Positions 47,601 to 58,427 of a stretch of DNA of 64,000 nt are shown one piece after another. The translations under genes were made by a program, and so were the position numbers. This DNA comes from Streptomyces formicae (lineage in GTDB: Bacteria > Actinomycetota > Actinomycetes > Streptomycetales > Streptomycetaceae). The notes under the pieces were generated by a model. That model was not told the origin of the DNA and searched no databases. It saw only the letters and a program-made list of their open reading frames with translations. Each line of letters starts with the position of its first letter. Position 1 is the first letter of the stretch. The stretch covers positions 7,294,001 through 7,358,000 of the forward strand of contig NZ_CP022685.1 of NCBI RefSeq assembly GCF_002556545.1. The letters run 5' to 3'.

Positions 47601-50343
47601 ACTCGTCCCGCGCGTCGGCGGCCCGCCCTCGCGCGTAAAGCACCCGGTCCGGCACATCGAGCACCTCGGAAGGCAGCGCCACGAACCACTCCAACGCCCC
47701 TTCCCATCGCTCCTCCTCCTGACAGACCCGCCCTCGGGCGTACCTGAACAGACTCCAGGCGTCGTCGGGGACCCGGTCGCCGGGAACCCGGTCGTCGGTG
47801 CGGGCGCCCTCCTCACCCGCCCCCTCGCGGCCCCCGCACTCCGCGAAAGCCTCCGCCGCGGCGGCCCACTCGCCCGCGGCCGCCGCCAACTGCCCCTCCG
47901 CGTAGCGTCTGCGCGCCCGCGTCACGCGGTAGTCCGGGGGGAGAGTCGTGAGATGGCGCAGCGCCGTCGGCCAGTCGGCGGACTCCGAAGCCGTCACCGC
48001 CGCCTCGTACACGCGGCGACGCAGGTCGCTCAGCAAGGGCTCCGCCTCGCAGCCCCGCTCGGCCGCCGCGGCGAGGTCGGCGAGGGCCGTCGGCCAGTCG
48101 CCGTCCTCCGCCGCGCCCCGACCGCGCGCGTACCGCAGGCGTATGTCGCTGTCCCGGAAGCCGCCCGCCGCCGCGAAGCCCGCCGCGGCCGCCGCCCACG
48201 CACCGGCCGCCTCGGCCGCCCTGCCGGTGCAGTAGGCCTGCCAGGAAGGGGACTCGGGGCACGAGGCCCCGGCGCCGCCGAACGCGTCGCGGGCCTTCGC
48301 CCAGTGCCCGTCCGCGGCGGCGGCCCGCCCCCGCACGTACGCCGCGCGTGCCGCCGCGTCGCCGAACCCCGCGCACGCGCCGTACGCCGTGTCGGCCGCC
48401 TGCCAGTCCTCGGCCTCCTCGGCGCTGCGCCCGCCCACGTACGCGCTGCACGCCGTGGCCGCCTCGTGGCCGGGCCGCAGGGCGAGCACGGCGGCATAGG
48501 CGGCGGCCGCCTCGGCAAGGGCGCCCGCCTCCCTGGCCCGCTCGGCGGCCTCGAAGGCGTGTGCCACGGCGAGTTCGTCACGGGCCGCCGCGCGGCGCGC
48601 CGCGACGTCCCTGGGCCCCTCGGGGCGCAGCGCGAGCACCTCGTCGTACCGCCCGATCGCGGTGGACCAGTCCCCACGGGCCTCCGCCGCGGCCGCCTCG
48701 TCGACGAGCGCGGCCACCCGCGCGAGCGCCTCGACCTCCGCCGCGAGACAGCCGGGCAGCGGCCCGGGCAGCGCCTCGCGCACCACCTCCAACTGCGCGG
48801 CCGCGCCCGCCGCGTCCCGCTCGGCGGCGAGCAGCGCGCAGAGCTTCTGCACCTCGGGCCAGGCCAGTTCGAAGGCGGCCTCCGCCCGCATCCACCGCTG
48901 CTCGTCCTCGTAGCTGCGGGTCGGCGTCCGCAGCGTGCGCCGCACCTGTGTCCAGTACCCGAGGTCGCGCTGGAAGCGCGCCGCGCCGATCAGGACGGTC
49001 GAGTCGACGTGCCCGACCGGGCTCTTGAAGGTGCGCAGCGCCTCCGCGCCCTCGCGCAGCGGATCGGTGGCCGCGGCGTCCTCGTCGCGCACCTCGCGGG
49101 CCTTGAACAGCCAGCCCTGACGGCACTCCTCGTGCAGGAAGAGCGCGGGCGTGGCCCACTCCACGGCGGTGTGCTCCGGCTGGTGGGAGATGCGCAGACG
49201 GGCGGCGGCCATGGACTCGTCGATGGTCCTGTTGGCCGCGACGCCCTTGAACAGCTCGGGCCCGAACGTGCCCGCCACCACGTCGCTGACCCGCCCCCGC
49301 ATCGCCACCACGGCGGGCACGCCCCCGCCGATCAGTGCCTGGGCGAGCCCGGAGAACGGCTCCAGGCTCGAACTGTCCGCGCCCGCACAGAGGTTGAGCG
49401 CGACCAGTCGCAGCCCCTGCGCCTTGAGGAGCAGCCCGCTGAGCAGGTCGGCGGGCACTCGGTCGACGCCGCCGCCGTCCGTCTCCAGGGACACCACGCC
49501 CTCGCCGATCTCGTGGTCGTACTCGCCGTGCGCGATCAGCAGGACGGCCGTGGGCAGTTCGGTGTGCGTGCCGAGTGCGGCCTCCAGGCGCGTACGGGTG
49601 GCCCGTTCGACGACCTTGGTCTGTACGGCGACTTCGGAGAGCCCCTCCTTGAGCGCGGCCACCTCCGCCGTCGCGCGCAGCGGCGGCAGACCGGCGGGCG
49701 AGGCCCAGGCCACCACGAGCCGGATCACGCTCGGCTGGTCGGCAGGGTCGGGAAGACGGCGGCCGAGTGGCCCGCCGGGCAGGGAACGCGCCAGCGAATA
49801 GCCGTGGTTGAGGGCCAGCGCCTGCTGCGGGCTGCCCGGCGGTGTGCACAGGGCTTCCAGGGGGAGGTCGCGCAGCTCGGGCGGCAGGTCGAAGCGGACG
49901 CGCAGACCGCGCGGCGGCCGCATCCGCTGGGCGCGGTCGAGCGCGGTGTCGACGCAGACGCCGACGCGGCCCCCGATCCCCTCGCCGAAGGCCCCGTCCG
50001 CGTCCCCGTGGACGACTCCTTCCGAGCCCCCGTCCCCGTCCCCGCCCCCGCCTTCGCCTTCGCCTTCACCTTCGCTTCCGTCACCGCCTCCGCCGAATAG
50101 CAGCCGGAACACGCCGCGGCCGAGCACCCGCAGCTGCTCCACCGTGTGCTGCGCGCCCATCGGGGCGAGGCCGAGTTCCGCCGCGACGAGGCGGTCCCAC
50201 TGCTCGCGGAAGGCCGCGGGCTCGCCGGTCACGGTGATCACCTCGGCCGCGGCGGCCGGGCCGTTGGCCGTGACGAGGTAGCGGTCCGTGCCGATTCGGC
50301 GGACCCGGACGCGCAGTTCCTCGTAGGCGAGCACGGCCGTCAC
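44602..50343 (-). CDS. CHAT (caspase-like) protease domain fused to long TPR-like array
   Basis: 1913 residues from GTG 50343, chosen for the 4-nt overlap with the upstream gene. An N-terminal region with an acidic Gly/Glu insert is followed by a CHAT domain (about 130-420). Its probable dyad is His in LLIAHGEYD (about 270) and Cys in ALNLCAGADS (about 317). The next 1000 residues are repeated helical hairpins of the form YARGRAAA..GHW..A..AF, at least 12 units. The C-terminal 450 residues contain a CPHC zinc-type motif and the segment RRNPAYVRLPRRHARLLQDG, which resembles the neighbouring TPR protein. A role as the proteolytic effector, activated by binding through the repeats, is inferred. 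Confidence 0.85.
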   Translation of the reverse strand: MTAVLAYEELRVRVRRIGTDRYLVTANGPAAAAEVITVTGEPAAFREQWDRLVAAELGLAPMGAQHTVEQLRVLGRGVFRLLFGGGGDGSEGEGEGEGGGGDGDGGSEGVVHGDADGAFGEGIGGRVGVCVDTALDRAQRMRPPRGLRVRFDLPPELRDLPLEALCTPPGSPQQALALNHGYSLARSLPGGPLGRRLPDPADQPSVIRLVVAWASPAGLPPLRATAEVAALKEGLSEVAVQTKVVERATRTRLEAALGTHTELPTAVLLIAHGEYDHEIGEGVVSLETDGGGVDRVPADLLSGLLLKAQGLRLVALNLCAGADSSSLEPFSGLAQALIGGGVPAVVAMRGRVSDVVAGTFGPELFKGVAANRTIDESMAAARLRISHQPEHTAVEWATPALFLHEECRQGWLFKAREVRDEDAAATDPLREGAEALRTFKSPVGHVDSTVLIGAARFQRDLGYWTQVRRTLRTPTRSYEDEQRWMRAEAAFELAWPEVQKLCALLAAERDAAGAAAQLEVVREALPGPLPGCLAAEVEALARVAALVDEAAAAEARGDWSTAIGRYDEVLALRPEGPRDVAARRAAARDELAVAHAFEAAERAREAGALAEAAAAYAAVLALRPGHEAATACSAYVGGRSAEEAEDWQAADTAYGACAGFGDAAARAAYVRGRAAAADGHWAKARDAFGGAGASCPESPSWQAYCTGRAAEAAGAWAAAAAGFAAAGGFRDSDIRLRYARGRGAAEDGDWPTALADLAAAAERGCEAEPLLSDLRRRVYEAAVTASESADWPTALRHLTTLPPDYRVTRARRRYAEGQLAAAAGEWAAAAEAFAECGGREGAGEEGARTDDRVPGDRVPDDAWSLFRYARGRVCQEEERWEGALEWFVALPSEVLDVPDRVLYARGRAADARDEWNGVIDGFGRLPDAYADGEVGVRRLYARARVAADLRGDWATVLSLLTGVPDAAREGAVAALRRKAEGRRAEERGDWNGACAIYGQAFGEPALLDGDRSRAGAAHRHAHSDDPEPAHLYHYALARTHELGCRWREALDVYRGLDRGWADVAVRRRYVEVRVGEEGAVGAEEWREVIRGYEALAPEGVDGVDVAARGRYARVRLAEATGDWADVVAEADALGEHPKTVAYARGRLADAHQEWQRAADAFRQCPGHRDADAHLAYAEGRLLEAAGRWSAAVGAYERAGGTLERADVRCRRLRRLIGLLPWADGLTGTPLVADPFAVEDPTFPYLALKDAGVDPGASMDVVKNASYALLERGSMSWDERVALERLRLPGRRLRLDALLYRWHSPDALREALAALSPDEEGPGLLDALCERFPRDAPLLLLLARDRETAATEWERRLRAAPGDMAVVHGLAAARLWQAQELEQSGAWEHAVAAWESALAYWSTLLSDDEYWDGWRAERAACYERDLTHEDMASLRWELSQHLFGRLSAYEQRHTEQDRPQQASAYQALTAVLEAELGGARVLKDVGGLPGVPGAGGTLACGPRYLRLLALEVPLAGLAARLGEAAKEGKDPGEYAVRELRWAFSELAQSFVLSEVRKFEPALRALPVLRTLTTLPEDCAGPATEPGHTESCPHCSDFLRRNPAYVRLPRRHARLLQDGVELAVHIRLALAKAALTRGDGGLGEALDQWTELVRVSRNAGMQARSKKAVIRTVLGRVEALADEDGAQLGPCLDEAVTLVESATRVLHPLDRDLLLQLHAKLSALLSLRGVWRGYTRTKHGMRSDVYGAEADLRRALALNPESSHARDNLARALVFTLDDRTYEVPARLRLLHEALGLLDVGLGQALTHRYRETLGEALDEVEKLLTRHLGVKGMGDLIRSDGQETPPDDDDLPSWAAELTDKAQEALGRGDILWALHHLIRATRADPTDSRIRQALLDAVHRWLGELDKAGGGIA

Positions 50344-52553
50344 CGCCCGCTCTCGTCGGGCTGCCACATGACGTGATCGAGGTCGGCGACGGCGGCCTCG
50401 CGCTGTTCCTCCAGGTCGGGGTCGGCGGGGAAGTGGACGAGGGCCGCGGTGAGTTGGTCGATGGCCTCGCGCAGCGTGTCCCGCGCGCCGGACAGGCTCC
50501 CCGAGCTCCAGCGGGCGGATGCGAGCCCGCGCAGCACGATGCCGAGGCTCACCTGGGCCCGCAGGAGGTGCGGGTTGAAGGCCACGGAGCGTCGCAGGTC
50601 GGCGGCGGGCTCGTCCAGGAGCGAGGTCTCGTCGTTCGCCACGGAGATGCCGCGGTCGGCGAGGACGCGGGCCAACTGACCCTCCAGGCGCCCCCGTTCA
50701 TTGGCCCCGATCACGGACCTGGTCGTCTCGAGCGTGTCCACCGCGAGGCTGAGGCGCCCCACGCGGTGCGCGTCGCGTGCGGCGCCGAGGGCCATGTCGA
50801 CGATCGCGGTCTGCGTCTCGCGGTAACGCTCCAGTTCTCGGCTGTGGACCAAGGCGCGCCGCCAGTACGCCGCGGCGGCCCCGAAGTCCGGGCGTGCGGC
50901 GATCAGTTCGGCCCGTCCCATGCTCAGCCGCGCCTCCAGGGCGAGGCCGCGCGCGTCGAGGGCGAGCCTGTGGTGCCTGTCGGGCAGCCCGGCGTACCCG
51001 GGGTTCAACTCGTCGAACCGCGCGCAGTCGGGCTCGCACACGGCTCCTGACCCCGGCCCGCCGCGCTTGCGGCAACCGGGGCAGCGCAGCTCGGTGAGGG
51101 CGGCCAGGGCGTCGGCGGGCTTGTTCTGCCCCAACAGGAGCTGCGCGAAGCCGAGTTCGGAGAAGGCGTACGTCAGTGAGGTGTGCGTGGGCGGGGCGGC
51201 CGCTGCCCCGGCACCGGCCGCCCCGTTGGCCGACGCCGCCACGCTCTCCTGAAGCAAGCGTTCCTCCTGCGCGGCGGCGAACGCGCCGAACTCCGCCGTC
51301 CTGCCGAGTTCGGCGATGCGCAGCGGACCGCAGAACAGCGGTTCCCCGCCGCCCCCGCCACTCTCGGTGCCCTCGGCGGGCTCGGCGGACGGAAGGCCGC
51401 CGACGCCCGCGAGCAGCTTCGCGGCGTCGGCCTCGCGCTGGAGCAGGGGGCCGGGTGCGACGCGGGTGCCGATGTCCGCGTCGGGCATGCGCCGTTCCAG
51501 CAACTCGCGCAGCCCCGCGCGCAGAACGGGAACCAGGGCCCGCTCCACGGGCACGCCGTACCGCCGCGCGGCGGTGACGCGGACCCGCTCCCAGAACCCC
51601 TCGTCGTAGAGCAGGGCCGCCCACGCGGCAACGCACGGCTCCCAGTGCGAACTGCGCTCGTCGTCCTGTGAGTTGAGCAGAGCAATCGCAAGGCTGTGCG
51701 TCACCCGATGATCGGTGGGCGCGCGCCGGACGGCCTCCCGAAGCAGATCCACGGCGACACCTCGCCGCGCACCCCTCGCGGGCCCCCGCCGCCGGTCACC
51801 GGACTCGCTGCCGTCGTCGCGCCCGCCCTCCCGGTCCTCCTCGCTCCGGACGAGAAGCGCCGCATAGAGCGGGGCGAAGCCCCCGGGCTCCCGGTCGAGG
51901 TCCCAGGCGGTCTCCAGCAGCGCCGCCGCCCGGTCGCCGCCGCAGGCCGTGCCCGCGTCGCGGGGCGGCCTCCCGGCCGCTCCCTTCGCCGCCTCCGCCC
52001 CGGCCCGCGCCACCGCCGCCGCACGCAGGCGCAGCGCGACCTCGCGCGCCGGGCGGCCGGACAGGGCCGCGAGGGCCCAGTGGGCCTCCTCGTCCAGGGG
52101 GGCGGTGCGGGACGCGGTGAGGAGGTCGGCGCGGGCCGCGTCGGGGCGGCCCGCGCGGGCGTGTACGTAGGCGCGTTGGATCAGGGTGCGGGGGTGGGGG
52201 ACGGCGCAGGCGAGCGCGGCGGTCAGGTGGGTCTCGGCGGTCGTCAGGTCGCCCGCGTGCGCGGCCGCGCAGCCGAGCCAGTGGAGAGGGCCCGCCGCAT
52301 GGGGGCGCAGGCTCCGCGCCCGTTCGAACTCCGCCACCGCGGCGTCGAGTTCACCGGCCGCGAGCCGCACCCGGCCCGCCCCGGTGTGCGCCCGCGCCGC
52401 GACGCGGAGGGCCGCATCACAGTCGTCGCCTTCGACCAGCGCGAGCGCCTCGTGGAACTGCTTCTCGGCCGCGGCGCCTTCGTGGCGGCGCAGTGCCAAC
52501 TCGCCGTCGGCGCAGACCTGTTCGGCGCGCTCCCGTTCCGTATCCGCAGTCAC
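50340..52553 (-). CDS. TPR-repeat protein with Cys-rich motif, related to C-terminus of the CHAT protein
   Basis: 737 residues from GTG 52553. The N-terminal third has classical TPRs (AEFERARSLRPHAAGPLHWLG; AETHLTAALACAVPHP). The middle is low-complexity and variable. The C-terminal half has a zinc-type motif CPGCRKRGG ... CEPDC followed by LNPGYAGLPDRHHRLALD, matching NPAYVRLPRRHARLLQD in the CHAT protein, and ends in further TPRs. The two proteins thus share a paralogous module and may hetero-oligomerise. It starts 2 nt after the upstream gene's stop and its stop overlaps the CHAT start. Confidence 0.8.
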   Translation of the reverse strand: MTADTERERAEQVCADGELALRRHEGAAAEKQFHEALALVEGDDCDAALRVAARAHTGAGRVRLAAGELDAAVAEFERARSLRPHAAGPLHWLGCAAAHAGDLTTAETHLTAALACAVPHPRTLIQRAYVHARAGRPDAARADLLTASRTAPLDEEAHWALAALSGRPAREVALRLRAAAVARAGAEAAKGAAGRPPRDAGTACGGDRAAALLETAWDLDREPGGFAPLYAALLVRSEEDREGGRDDGSESGDRRRGPARGARRGVAVDLLREAVRRAPTDHRVTHSLAIALLNSQDDERSSHWEPCVAAWAALLYDEGFWERVRVTAARRYGVPVERALVPVLRAGLRELLERRMPDADIGTRVAPGPLLQREADAAKLLAGVGGLPSAEPAEGTESGGGGGEPLFCGPLRIAELGRTAEFGAFAAAQEERLLQESVAASANGAAGAGAAAAPPTHTSLTYAFSELGFAQLLLGQNKPADALAALTELRCPGCRKRGGPGSGAVCEPDCARFDELNPGYAGLPDRHHRLALDARGLALEARLSMGRAELIAARPDFGAAAAYWRRALVHSRELERYRETQTAIVDMALGAARDAHRVGRLSLAVDTLETTRSVIGANERGRLEGQLARVLADRGISVANDETSLLDEPAADLRRSVAFNPHLLRAQVSLGIVLRGLASARWSSGSLSGARDTLREAIDQLTAALVHFPADPDLEEQREAAVADLDHVMWQPDESGR

Positions 52554-52555
52554 GG

Positions 52556-53044
52556 TCAGCCGGCGGCCTCGTCAAGGAGTGAACGCCAACGGCCCTGCGC
52601 GCGGTCGTAGTGCAGCGGCCCCACGGTGAACTCCGCGAGGTCGAGCCCGACGAGCCGGTCGTACGCCTCCGCGGGCAGGTCGGCCTCGAGGACGACGTCC
52701 AGACCGCTCGCCTGGTCCCGCAGCACCATCGGCCGGTCCCGGCACGCCGCTCCGAGCGTGCCGGGCGCGGGCTCCGAGGGGCGCGAGGCCCTGCGGACGA
52801 CCCCCTTGAACGCCTCGTACGCGTCCTTGACCGCCTCCGCCCCGAGGCCGCTCAGGAACGCCTGCAAGGGGAGGGAGACCAGGACGATCCAGGGGATGTC
52901 CGCCGCGCCTCGGTGGTCCAGGACGCGGTGGACCCGGGCCGGTGGCGCGCCGAGGGCGTCGAGCGCGGCGACCAGCTCCCGGCGCAGGTCGTCGGGGACC
53001 TCTTGGTCCAGGAGCAGCTCCGCTCGCGGCGGCGCGTCGGTCAT
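52556..53044 (-). CDS. Small protein of unknown function, first gene of the CHAT-chaperone operon
   Basis: 162 residues; AAGGA lies 9 nt before ATG 53044. A short N-terminal alpha/beta part ([24 protein letters not shown]) is followed by a hydrophobic segment IPWIVLVSLPLQAFLSGLGAEAVKDAYEAFKG, which may be a buried or membrane-associated helix, and a beta-rich C-terminus (DVVLEADLPAEAYDRLVGLDL). I do not recognise the family. The layout of small beta-alpha part plus hydrophobic helix resembles the constant adaptor components (EACC1-type) found with actinobacterial effectors, but no motif proves this. Its position suggests an adaptor or sensor. Confidence 0.7.
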   Translation of the reverse strand: MTDAPPRAELLLDQEVPDDLRRELVAALDALGAPPARVHRVLDHRGAADIPWIVLVSLPLQAFLSGLGAEAVKDAYEAFKGVVRRASRPSEPAPGTLGAACRDRPMVLRDQASGLDVVLEADLPAEAYDRLVGLDLAEFTVGPLHYDRAQGRWRSLLDEAAG

Positions 53045-55490
<2,446 letters not shown>

Positions 55491-55518
55491 TTAGTCACAA
55501 GAGCCCCACCAGCCCTAT

Positions 55519-55547
55519 GAGCCCCACCGGCCACGCCGGTGGGGCTC
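55519..55547 (+). terminator. Perfect 13-bp stem-loop terminator after geoA
   Basis: GAGCCCCACCGGC (55519-55531) pairs with GCCGGTGGGGCTC (55535-55547) across a 3-nt loop. A second small hairpin, CGGATG/CATCCG, lies at 55551-55566. It should end the geosmin synthase transcript before the multicopper oxidase gene. Confidence 0.85.
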
Positions 55548-55671
55548 GTTCGGATGGTTTCATCCGGAATGCTGGATTCGTGGAACTTCGGTGAGGCGTG
55601 AGGAGTCCTCTGAAGTGAAGGCGGCCTTCTACCGGCCGTGACATGGGGGATGAACACGGGGGTGTTCGATC

Positions 55672-57585
55672 GTGACCGACATCATTGACCACATCGCAGA
55701 CCGCATCACGGACCGACTGCTCGGCGACGAGCCCGAGCCCGGGGCGGCGGCCCTTGCCGACGGCGAACTGGTGCCGTTCGTAGCGCCGTTGACCGTCCCG
55801 CCGGTGCTGCGGCCCGACTCCGCGGACGTGCGCGAGGAGACGGAGATCGCGCTGCGCCCCGCCTGGGTGCGCCTGCACCCGCAGCTGCCACCGACGCTGA
55901 TGTGGGGATACGACGGCTCGGTGCCGGGCCCGACCATCGAGGTGCGCCGCGGACAGCGCATCCGCATCGCCTGGACCAACCGCGTCCCCAAGGACTCCGC
56001 GTTTCCCGTCACCGCCGTCGAGGTGCCGCGCGGCGACCCGCGGAAGGACCCCTCGCCGGGCACGCTGCCCGGCCGCGCGGGCGTCGAGCCGAACAAGGAC
56101 GTGGCGGCACTGCCCGCCTGGGCCGTGACCCATCTGCACGGCGCGCAGACGGGCGGCGGCAACGACGGTTGGGCGGACAACGCCGTGGGGTACGGCGACG
56201 CACAGCTCTCCGAGTACCCGAACGACCACCAGGCGGTCCAGTGGTGGTACCACGACCACGCCATGAACATCACCCGGTGGAACGTCCAGGCGGGCCTGTA
56301 CGGCACCTACCTCGTCCGGGACGACGAGGAGGACGCGCTCCAACTGCCGTGCGGCGACCGGGAGATCCCCCTCCTGCTCGCCGACAGGAACCTGGACACG
56401 GACGCCGACGGTCGGCTGAACGGTCGCCTGCTGCACAAGACGGTCATCGTCGACCCGAAGAACGCCGAGACGGGCAAGCCGGTCTCGCTGCCCTTCACCG
56501 GCCCCTACAGCACGGTCAACGGCCGCATCTGGCCGTACGCGGACGTGGACGCGGCCTGGTACCGCTTCCGCCTGGTCAACGCGTCGAACGCGCGCGTGTA
56601 CGACCTGGTCCTCATCGACGAGGACGGCAACCCGGTGACCGGCGTCCTGCACCAGATCGGCAGCGACGGCGGGCTCCTGCCGCGCCCCGTGCCGGTGGAC
56701 TTCGACGCCGCGCTGCCGACGCTCACCGTCGCGCCCGCCGAGCGGATGGACCTGCTCGTCGACTTCAGGGAGCTCGCGGGCCGCCGCCTCCGCCTGGTCA
56801 ACAAGGGCCGTGCCCAGGCTCCCGGTGTGCCGGACGTGCCGAACGACGTGCGCTATCCGCAGGTCATGGAGTTCCGCGTGGGCGAGTGCGCGGAGCCGGA
56901 CACGTTCGAACTGCCGGAGGTCCTCTCGGGCTCGTTCCGCCCGCTCTCGCACGACATCGAGCACGGCCACCGCCTGATCGTGCTCACCCCGCCCGCCACG
57001 AAGGGCGGCGGCGGCCACCCGGAGATCTGGGAGATGACCGAGATCGCGGAGCCGGGCGACCTCCGGTTCCCGGCCGAGGGGATCATCCAGGTGCGCGGCG
57101 CCGACGGCAAGGTCAAGACGTACCGAAGGACCGCCCGCACGTTCAACGACGGCCTCGGCTTCACCATCGCCGAGGGCAGCCACGAGCAGTGGAGCTTCCT
57201 GAACCTCGCGGTGAACCCGCCGGTGACCCACCCGATGCACATCCACCTGGCGGACTTCCAGCTCCTGGGCAGGGACGCGTACGACGTCTCGGGCTTCGAC
57301 GTCACCGTCGGCGGCACCCGCACGCCGATCACCTTCGACCCGGACCGGCAGATCCCGCTGGCGCCCAACGAGCGCGGCTGGAAGGACGTGTTCCTGGTGC
57401 CCGGTGGCCAGCAGCTGCGCGTGATGGGCAAGTTCGACGGCGCGTACGGCCGTTTCATGTACCACTGCCATCTCCTGGAGCACGAGGACATGGGCATGAT
57501 GCGGCCGTTCGTCGTGATGCCGAAGGAGGCACTGAAGTTCGACCACGGCGCGGGGCACGGCGGGCACGACGGGCATTCCGGGTAG
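55672..57585 (+). CDS. Multicopper oxidase, phenoxazinone synthase / CotA-like
   Basis: 637 residues. All four copper-binding segments are present: THLHG (about 153), WWYHDH (about 191), HPMHIHL (about 520) and [14 protein letters not shown] (about 598, with type 1 Cys-His and axial Met). Length, the long first domain and the [15 protein letters not shown] segment fit the phenoxazinone synthase and spore-coat laccase group rather than small two-domain laccases. No Sec or Tat signal is visible, so the enzyme is probably cytoplasmic or spore-associated. A His/Gly-rich tail ([10 protein letters not shown]) ends the protein. The GTG start has only a weak G-rich ribosome site. Oxidation of aminophenols or other phenolics is likely. 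Confidence 0.93.
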   Translation: MTDIIDHIADRITDRLLGDEPEPGAAALADGELVPFVAPLTVPPVLRPDSADVREETEIALRPAWVRLHPQLPPTLMWGYDGSVPGPTIEVRRGQRIRIAWTNRVPKDSAFPVTAVEVPRGDPRKDPSPGTLPGRAGVEPNKDVAALPAWAVTHLHGAQTGGGNDGWADNAVGYGDAQLSEYPNDHQAVQWWYHDHAMNITRWNVQAGLYGTYLVRDDEEDALQLPCGDREIPLLLADRNLDTDADGRLNGRLLHKTVIVDPKNAETGKPVSLPFTGPYSTVNGRIWPYADVDAAWYRFRLVNASNARVYDLVLIDEDGNPVTGVLHQIGSDGGLLPRPVPVDFDAALPTLTVAPAERMDLLVDFRELAGRRLRLVNKGRAQAPGVPDVPNDVRYPQVMEFRVGECAEPDTFELPEVLSGSFRPLSHDIEHGHRLIVLTPPATKGGGGHPEIWEMTEIAEPGDLRFPAEGIIQVRGADGKVKTYRRTARTFNDGLGFTIAEGSHEQWSFLNLAVNPPVTHPMHIHLADFQLLGRDAYDVSGFDVTVGGTRTPITFDPDRQIPLAPNERGWKDVFLVPGGQQLRVMGKFDGAYGRFMYHCHLLEHEDMGMMRPFVVMPKEALKFDHGAGHGGHDGHSG

Positions 57586-57665
57586 GCCCGTACAGCTGGA
57601 CGTCACCCGTTCGTGAGGCGTCGGTGCCGGGACGCGCCGGGTAGGGCTGTGGCCGGAGGCGAGCC

Positions 57666-58340
57666 ATGGATGACACCGCGTTGCGTCCCAAGCCGATGCC
57701 GGGGCAGGAGCCCTGCGGCCCCGGGAGGGCTCCGGGCAGTAGTTCAGGAAGGGGCTTCGGCAAGAGGTCCGGCAACAAATCCGGCAAGAGGTTCGGCGGG
57801 GGCCGGCGGCCGCACGCCCTGAGGCGGCGCGGCAGGCGCCTGACGACTCTCCTGTCGGGCCTGCTGCTCGCCGCGGTCCTGGTGCTCTCGGGCATCGGCA
57901 TCGGGACGGTGGGCGCCACCGTCATCGGCATGAGCAAGCTCGCCGAGATGCAGCGGGCGGCGCCGCCGGGCGCGGGCGCGAAGGCGGGGCACGCTCCCGA
58001 GCAGCGGTCTTCCGCGTCCCGCGCACCCGGCGGGGCGCCGCACCACACCGCCGCCCCTGCGAGGCCCGTACGGCCCGCCACCCTCGGCGTCGAGGCCGTC
58101 GATGCTCCCGGCGGCCCCGGCGCCCTGCTCGTCGGCGTGCACGTCCCGGGGCCCGGGTACACCGCGGGACTCGTGCGCGGCGACACGCTGCTCGCGTTCG
58201 GCGGGACCCGGGTCCGCTCGGCGGCGTCCCTCGCGTCGGCGGTCGCCGGGACGCGTCCGGGCAAGGAGGTGACGCTGACGGTCCGCCACGAGGGCGGTGG
58301 GCGACAGGTGCTCTCGGTGCGGCCGGGCGTCGTGACCTGA
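57666..58340 (+). CDS. Membrane-anchored PDZ-domain protein
   Basis: 224 residues. GGAGG precedes the ATG. A basic, Gly/Ser/Lys-rich cytoplasmic N-terminus (residues 1-58) leads into one membrane span at about 60-87. A disordered Ala/Pro linker and a C-terminal PDZ domain (about 135-220) follow, with TLGVEAVDAPGG, GYTAGLVRGDTLLAFGG and a final beta strand. It resembles the PDZ half of HtrA/DegP but lacks any protease domain. It probably binds C-termini of secreted or membrane proteins outside the membrane. Its partner is unknown. Confidence 0.8.
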   Translation: MDDTALRPKPMPGQEPCGPGRAPGSSSGRGFGKRSGNKSGKRFGGGRRPHALRRRGRRLTTLLSGLLLAAVLVLSGIGIGTVGATVIGMSKLAEMQRAAPPGAGAKAGHAPEQRSSASRAPGGAPHHTAAPARPVRPATLGVEAVDAPGGPGALLVGVHVPGPGYTAGLVRGDTLLAFGGTRVRSAASLASAVAGTRPGKEVTLTVRHEGGGRQVLSVRPGVVT

Positions 58341-58427
58341 GTCGGGCAGGCGGGGGGAGAGAGGGGGCCGGGTTCGCGGGTGGGGGCCGGGGCGGGCAGG
58401 ATGCTGGCGTAGACACCTGGAGGTCTC

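Noticed and set aside
44647..50100. 1817-residue + strand frame opposite the CHAT gene
   Set aside because: Low-complexity composition, while the - strand carries a CHAT domain, helical repeats and coupled overlaps with both neighbours.
52556..53044. Firm assignment of the small first gene as an EACC1 adaptor
   Set aside because: Only general layout is similar; no diagnostic motif can be read, so it is left as unknown.
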